Positions 59,824 to 64,000 of a stretch of 64,000 nucleotides of DNA are shown here, piece after piece. This stretch comes from Anopheles merus (taxonomy: Eukaryota; Arthropoda; Insecta; Diptera; Culicidae). Every line of letters starts with the position of its first letter. The stretch's first letter is position 1. The position numbers and the translations under genes are program-made. The notes under the pieces were generated by a model that searched no databases, was not told where the DNA came from, and saw only the letters and a list, made by a program, of their open reading frames with translations. The stretch covers positions 17,357,141-17,421,140 of the forward strand of contig NC_054083.1 in assembly GCF_017562075.2 (NCBI RefSeq). The letters are read 5' to 3'.

Positions 59824-60285
59824 GTAGACTAGACTTGGGCTATTCGGTTCATTTTGATGAACGTGAACGTACTAGTTCTTTCACTAAGATGAATTGAACG
59901 TGATTCGCGATTCATTCGTTCATTACAGTTGAAGGAAATATGGTAAATTGTTTCATTTTCCAAGAAGAATATTATTAGTGTATTACATCTCGAAAATTAA
60001 TAATTTGTCAAGTCAAGCTAGACCATAATGATCTTTATAACGAGGGATAGGACGTTCCTTTCATGAACGTGCTAGTATTACGGTTCACGTTCATATTTGT
60101 ATTGAAGGAAATGAACGACCTGGCGTACTAGGACGTCTTTTATTTCGACGGGTAGGAGATTCTTTTTTTGAACAACTCCGTACATGAAAGAGCCGATGAA
60201 CGTTGATTAGACAAACGTAGGTCGTGCGATGTTTAAAATGAACTGAATGAATCGTACGGTTCTGGTTCTTGGGGCACACCTCTAT
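59824..60285. repeat. TGAACG-rich repeat, possible degraded TIR element
   Basis: GAACGT/ACGTTC-type words (ATGAACGTGAACGTAC, TTGAACGTG, CATGAACGTGC, TTCACGTTCA, GATGAACGTTG) recur at least seven times on both strands over about 460 bp, between ACTTGGGCTATTCGG and TTCTTGGGGCACACC. The outer ends match only loosely, so element status is tentative. Confidence 0.35.
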
Positions 60286-62943
60286 AGTAAACGTTACTAA
60301 ATTTCAATCTATTACTAGTCCTTCAATCTTTAAAACTACCAACAAACAAACAAAAATAATTCATCAAACTCTTAACGTCAGCAATGTGCCAAGCTGACAT
60401 GTAAAACATTGATCTACTATCCAAAACCAATTCGGATAAAACATGAATTTCGACATATTTTCTTTACAGCACTAGTCGAACTTGCAGTTGCTATCCGTTA
60501 GCTCTACAGTGTATTGAGATTCGGCCACGGATAACGTGATAGCTTCATCCTGCCAAGCAAGACATTTCCATTGCAAACTACTTGTTGACTGACGCTTCCA
60601 AAACGCTGCAAACTGTTGATGATGCTAGCAGCATGAACCTTTCCCAGCCCCGGCACGAAGCATTCCATCGCGCATGTGCCATGGTTCGGGTCGAGCGCCA
60701 GCAGAAGACGCATCGGTTTCCAGTCGGGTCGAAGTTTATTCACCCTTCCAGACCGATACCGACTACCTGTTAATCAAAACAAAGCTACCATGAGCTACCG
60801 ATGTGCGTCCAGGACGCGCAATTTGCACGTCGTACACATCGGAACGGCGGAAAACCCACCAGCGTCGTATTTTTGTGAGCTTTTTTGGCCGTTTTGTTTG
60901 TACTATTTGCAAAGCAGGGCAGCTTTTATTCCCGTGTGTTCTATTAAATTTGTGTACCCCTTTTTGCTACGTCGTGTGCGGGATTCCTAGAATGTTTTCG
61001 GCAGGCCAGCGGTAGCTACCGATGGTAGACGACCGATGCGAGGTCATCTGGGCCTGTGCAGCCGGGTGTTTTGGAATCGGCGGCTCTCGTCCAGGGGAAA
61101 TAAAGGTCAGCGCAACGAAGCGGGACCTTTCTTTTTTTTTCGACAAACTGGGTCAACGCAGCAGCGGTTGTCGACGATGGTGACCCAGCGCAGTGTGTGA
61201 GCGTAAGGAAAAATAGGTGAACGTTGCTCAACATGATGGTGACTGGGCGATATGTTTCCATGAGATGCAACAGCTTCCGCCGCCGTGTTGTGCTGGTCCC
61301 GTTGCTCCTTGTCGGCTCGCCCCACTCGTCTGGTTCACGGACAAATACAAGGCATGCAGAGCGAGCCAATGTCCCCCTGTTTTGTCGGTCGTATGTCCAT
61401 TTTCTGCGGAACATCGAGTGTTAAGTGTACCGGAAGAGTTCGAACGCTGCACGGTTGGTTGTTCCATTTTTCTCATATCAAGGACTGTGACGATGATAAT
61501 CTAGTACGAACGCTTCATATTGATTTCTTTAGATATGATAATGTAGTAAAATTTTCAGTTTTTATTTAAAGTAAAAATCTAATTTTCTAATTAAATTAAG
61601 AAAGAGTAATTGTTTTATTTCCATCATCAAACTGATCGATATAGTAATAGTACGAATCAGGCATGCTAATGATTCACATTAAACATTTTACATTGTACTG
61701 TACAGTTCGTTTGATTTGCCAATGTATGCCAGCGGAAGCCATTTAACGACTGATAATAACGAGTAAGCACAATACCTACAACATCACCATCGCCACCACA
61801 AGCTTGCCTGTAACGGAACAAATTTGCATAATTAATCCACGGATGATTTATTAATTATTCTCGCAGCTTTGCGCCCGATAGCTCAATTATGTGTGAAAGC
61901 AGATTTTCTAGAAGCCGTTTTTGGTGTGTTTCATTTAAAAAAAAGAAGAAAAAAAAACGCCAGTCACTTTATGATCGTAGGTCGCGGTTAATCGTACCGC
62001 TTCGCCTAAATCTTCATGGCGGCAGAATGGATGTACATTTTTATAGAGCGGCTGCGGATGTTATCGGAATTTGTTTCGCAGCAATTTCTCCAGGCGAAAC
62101 GTTTGCGGTGATTTTATTAGCTTTAGTATTATTCCAAGATTAGCAGATATGTTTGTCACTCTCTCCTCGTCAGTTTTTATAGTTTTGTTTGTAAATTTTT
62201 AATAACTTGTGGTTTTTATGTCAAACAAGGTGGAAAATGGGATTTTGATTTTGAAGTAATTAATAATGCTATTTTGAAAAATGTATTATGTACTTCATGT
62301 ACAATTTATTTATTGATTCAATTTTTTATTATACAAAATATTTGCATTTTCTTACTGTAAAAAGTTTCTTTATTTATACAATTTGTCCCTATATTTAAAA
62401 ATAAACTAAAATATGTTTATTATCCACAATTTTTGTTCAAATGAAGCTTTATTTTAAATCAGACCGTTTTGTGAATTTTAGAAGGCCTAAAATCCAGAAC
62501 CTTTTGTTTAGTATAACTTTGACTCAATTACAAATAAACTGCAAATACTGTAAACAAATCCAAAAAATAAGTGTAAAACGTAGCGTTTAATGGAGGCGCC
62601 TGGTGTTTGATTTCCATGTCGTATAAAAGAGCTATCTTTCTTTGAATTTGTAACACCAAGTCGTGGCTAGTCGTTACAATGATACTGATTGTTTTCTATG
62701 GCACAAATCGGCCAGTGTACTAAACAAAGCTCCTGGGATTGTTGTTTCATGCATAGCCCAGAGGTATGCCGCGAATAAGATACCGCGTGTGACATAACTG
62801 TTGACTTTACAGTGATGCATATAACTGTGGCTTTGTGTAAAATGATATTACGTGCATTTTTCAGAGGTCTGACTGCATGGCGTTGACTGTGCGGTTGCAT
62901 ACTTTTTGAGACAACAACAAATATAGCCATTTATGAGCTTCGA

Positions 62944-63010
62944 TGTGGGTTACTTGGCCTAGCAATAGTAGGATAACCAGTCCTACCTATGAGTAGACTA
63001 GATCTATATA
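62944..63010 (-). mobile_element. Possible SINE scrap
   Basis: ACTTGGCCTAGCAATAGTAG and GATAACCAGTCCTACCTATG resemble the reverse SINE body (CATAGCAGGATAGTCAGTCC). Too short and diverged to be sure. Confidence 0.3.
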
Positions 63011-64000
63011 ACATTCAAATGGATGATGGAAATATAAATGTGCCGTAAATTTAACGATTGTGTCGCGAAAGCACAGAAGACCCATTACTCGCCAAAGAAG
63101 GTAGTCTTCCTATGTTTTAACGGATAAATATGCGAATCCGCGAAAGTCTGCCAATCGATTGTCAGTAATCATTAATAATTTTTTATATACTTGCATTAAA
63201 AATTGAGACCCTTAAACATCATGTTTCTTTATTGGATGGATTTAAATAAAAAACTGATTTTAACTTATATTGGAGGTGATTCTTTTAGATATAGTGTTTT
63301 ACTCCTCAATTTATAATACAACTGATTTTGGAAACATATTTCACGTATGATAGCGAAGAATAATTAATTTCTATATTGTTTTATTCTTATAAATGTTTTA
63401 CATTGATTCGACAACATTTCAAATGAAAGCGTGTTGTATAGCATGTAACAGTGAACTGTGTATCTCTTATGAGATTTATGAGATTGATAACTGCCAGTAA
63501 AAAATAATAAACTAAACCTTACACAAAATATATAAAATCACCAATAAAGCAGATTTTATCTAAAAGTTATTTTTAGATCAGCCTGATATGAAATATATGT
63601 TATATACATGTTCAAAAATAATTTTATAAAAAGTTATATTACATTTATTATGATGTCAATAAGTTACTTGGTTCCTTAACAACAACATTTCCACCAACAT
63701 TTCATTCAAGCATATCCAAAATATAGAAAAATGGACATAACGATTGGAAAACTAACCCCACTTGCAAATGGTAGCGATTCATTAGCATCATCTATATTAC
63801 CTTCCCTACGCAGAAACACCTGCAAATGAAACACCACCAGAAACCCAATTTTCCGACAGGCTTTCGGCTTACGTTTCAGTATTATCTGCGGTCAGTCGGT
63901 CCGTCACAATCAGTGTCACTAATTGGTATGTACAGCATAGTGTGTGCTCTCTTGAGACAATGGTCTGCTGAAGTTGGGACGGTTTCACCTTTCCCGGGTT

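Larger units (their letters stand above)
39558..64000. other. Region upstream of SCYL2 without a supportable gene
   Basis: Contains the 5' leader and promoter side of the SCYL2 homologue (start 39,557) and at least four TIR-type elements, SINE pieces and microsatellites listed separately. The longest frames (for example 44,544-45,017, 52,575-53,099 and 61,414-61,016 on minus) show no domain, splice-consistent partners or family similarity that I can see. GC-rich patches at 46.1-46.8, 52.5-53.4, 57.4-57.9 and 60.6-61.4 kb may be regulatory or hold small exons I cannot prove. Confidence 0.5.

Overview
This is eukaryotic nuclear DNA from a mosquito, most likely of the Anopheles gambiae complex. 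A spliced odorant-binding protein gene at 18.6-19.4 kb reads as OBP20 of that species. The rest is AT-rich intron and intergenic DNA with tRNA-derived SINEs (resembling the SINE200 type), many short inverted-repeat (MITE-like) elements, decayed non-LTR retrotransposons and microsatellites. There is no bacterial-style gene packing, and nearly all open frames longer than 60 codons look like chance.

Two real genes can be supported. On the minus strand, four exons (39,557-39,396; 13,294-13,169; 13,004-12,906; 3,410-3,270) encode the first 176 residues of a SCYL2/CVAK104-type SCY1-like pseudokinase. All junctions keep phase 0 and have GT/AG boundaries. The gene runs off the left edge. Its introns here are 26.1 kb, 164 bp and 9.5 kb, and a fourth intron begins at 3,269. 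On the plus strand, inside the 26.1-kb first intron, lies the complete three-exon OBP20 gene, with a TATA box at 18,179, a stop at 19,437-19,439 and a polyadenylation signal at 19,591. The layout is therefore a chemosensory carrier gene nested antisense in the first intron of a trafficking pseudokinase.

Region by region: 1-3.27 kb is kinase intron 4 with a TIR element and an inverted pair of SINEs. 3.4-12.9 kb is intron 3, with a TA-flanked foldback element (6.1 kb) and two copies of a GGGGC-ended MITE (10.2 and 11.4 kb). 13.3-39.4 kb is intron 1, holding a hairpin MITE (13.6 kb), OBP20, a non-LTR retrotransposon remnant split by a SINE with a 12-bp target-site duplication (19.8-20.7 kb), a decayed coding-like stretch (20.9-21.5 kb), two RTE-like scraps (28.9 and 33.2 kb), a 45-bp AC microsatellite (35.15 kb) and a foldback element with 114-bp perfect arms (37.0-37.4 kb). 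39.6-64 kb is upstream of the kinase gene. I find no convincing gene there, but there are at least four more TIR-type elements and four SINE pieces.

The two genes share no obvious pathway. SCYL2 proteins act in clathrin-dependent traffic between the trans-Golgi network and endosomes. OBP20 is a secreted six-cysteine carrier of small hydrophobic ligands in sensillar lymph. Any link would be transcriptional (shared chromatin or antisense overlap) and is inference only.
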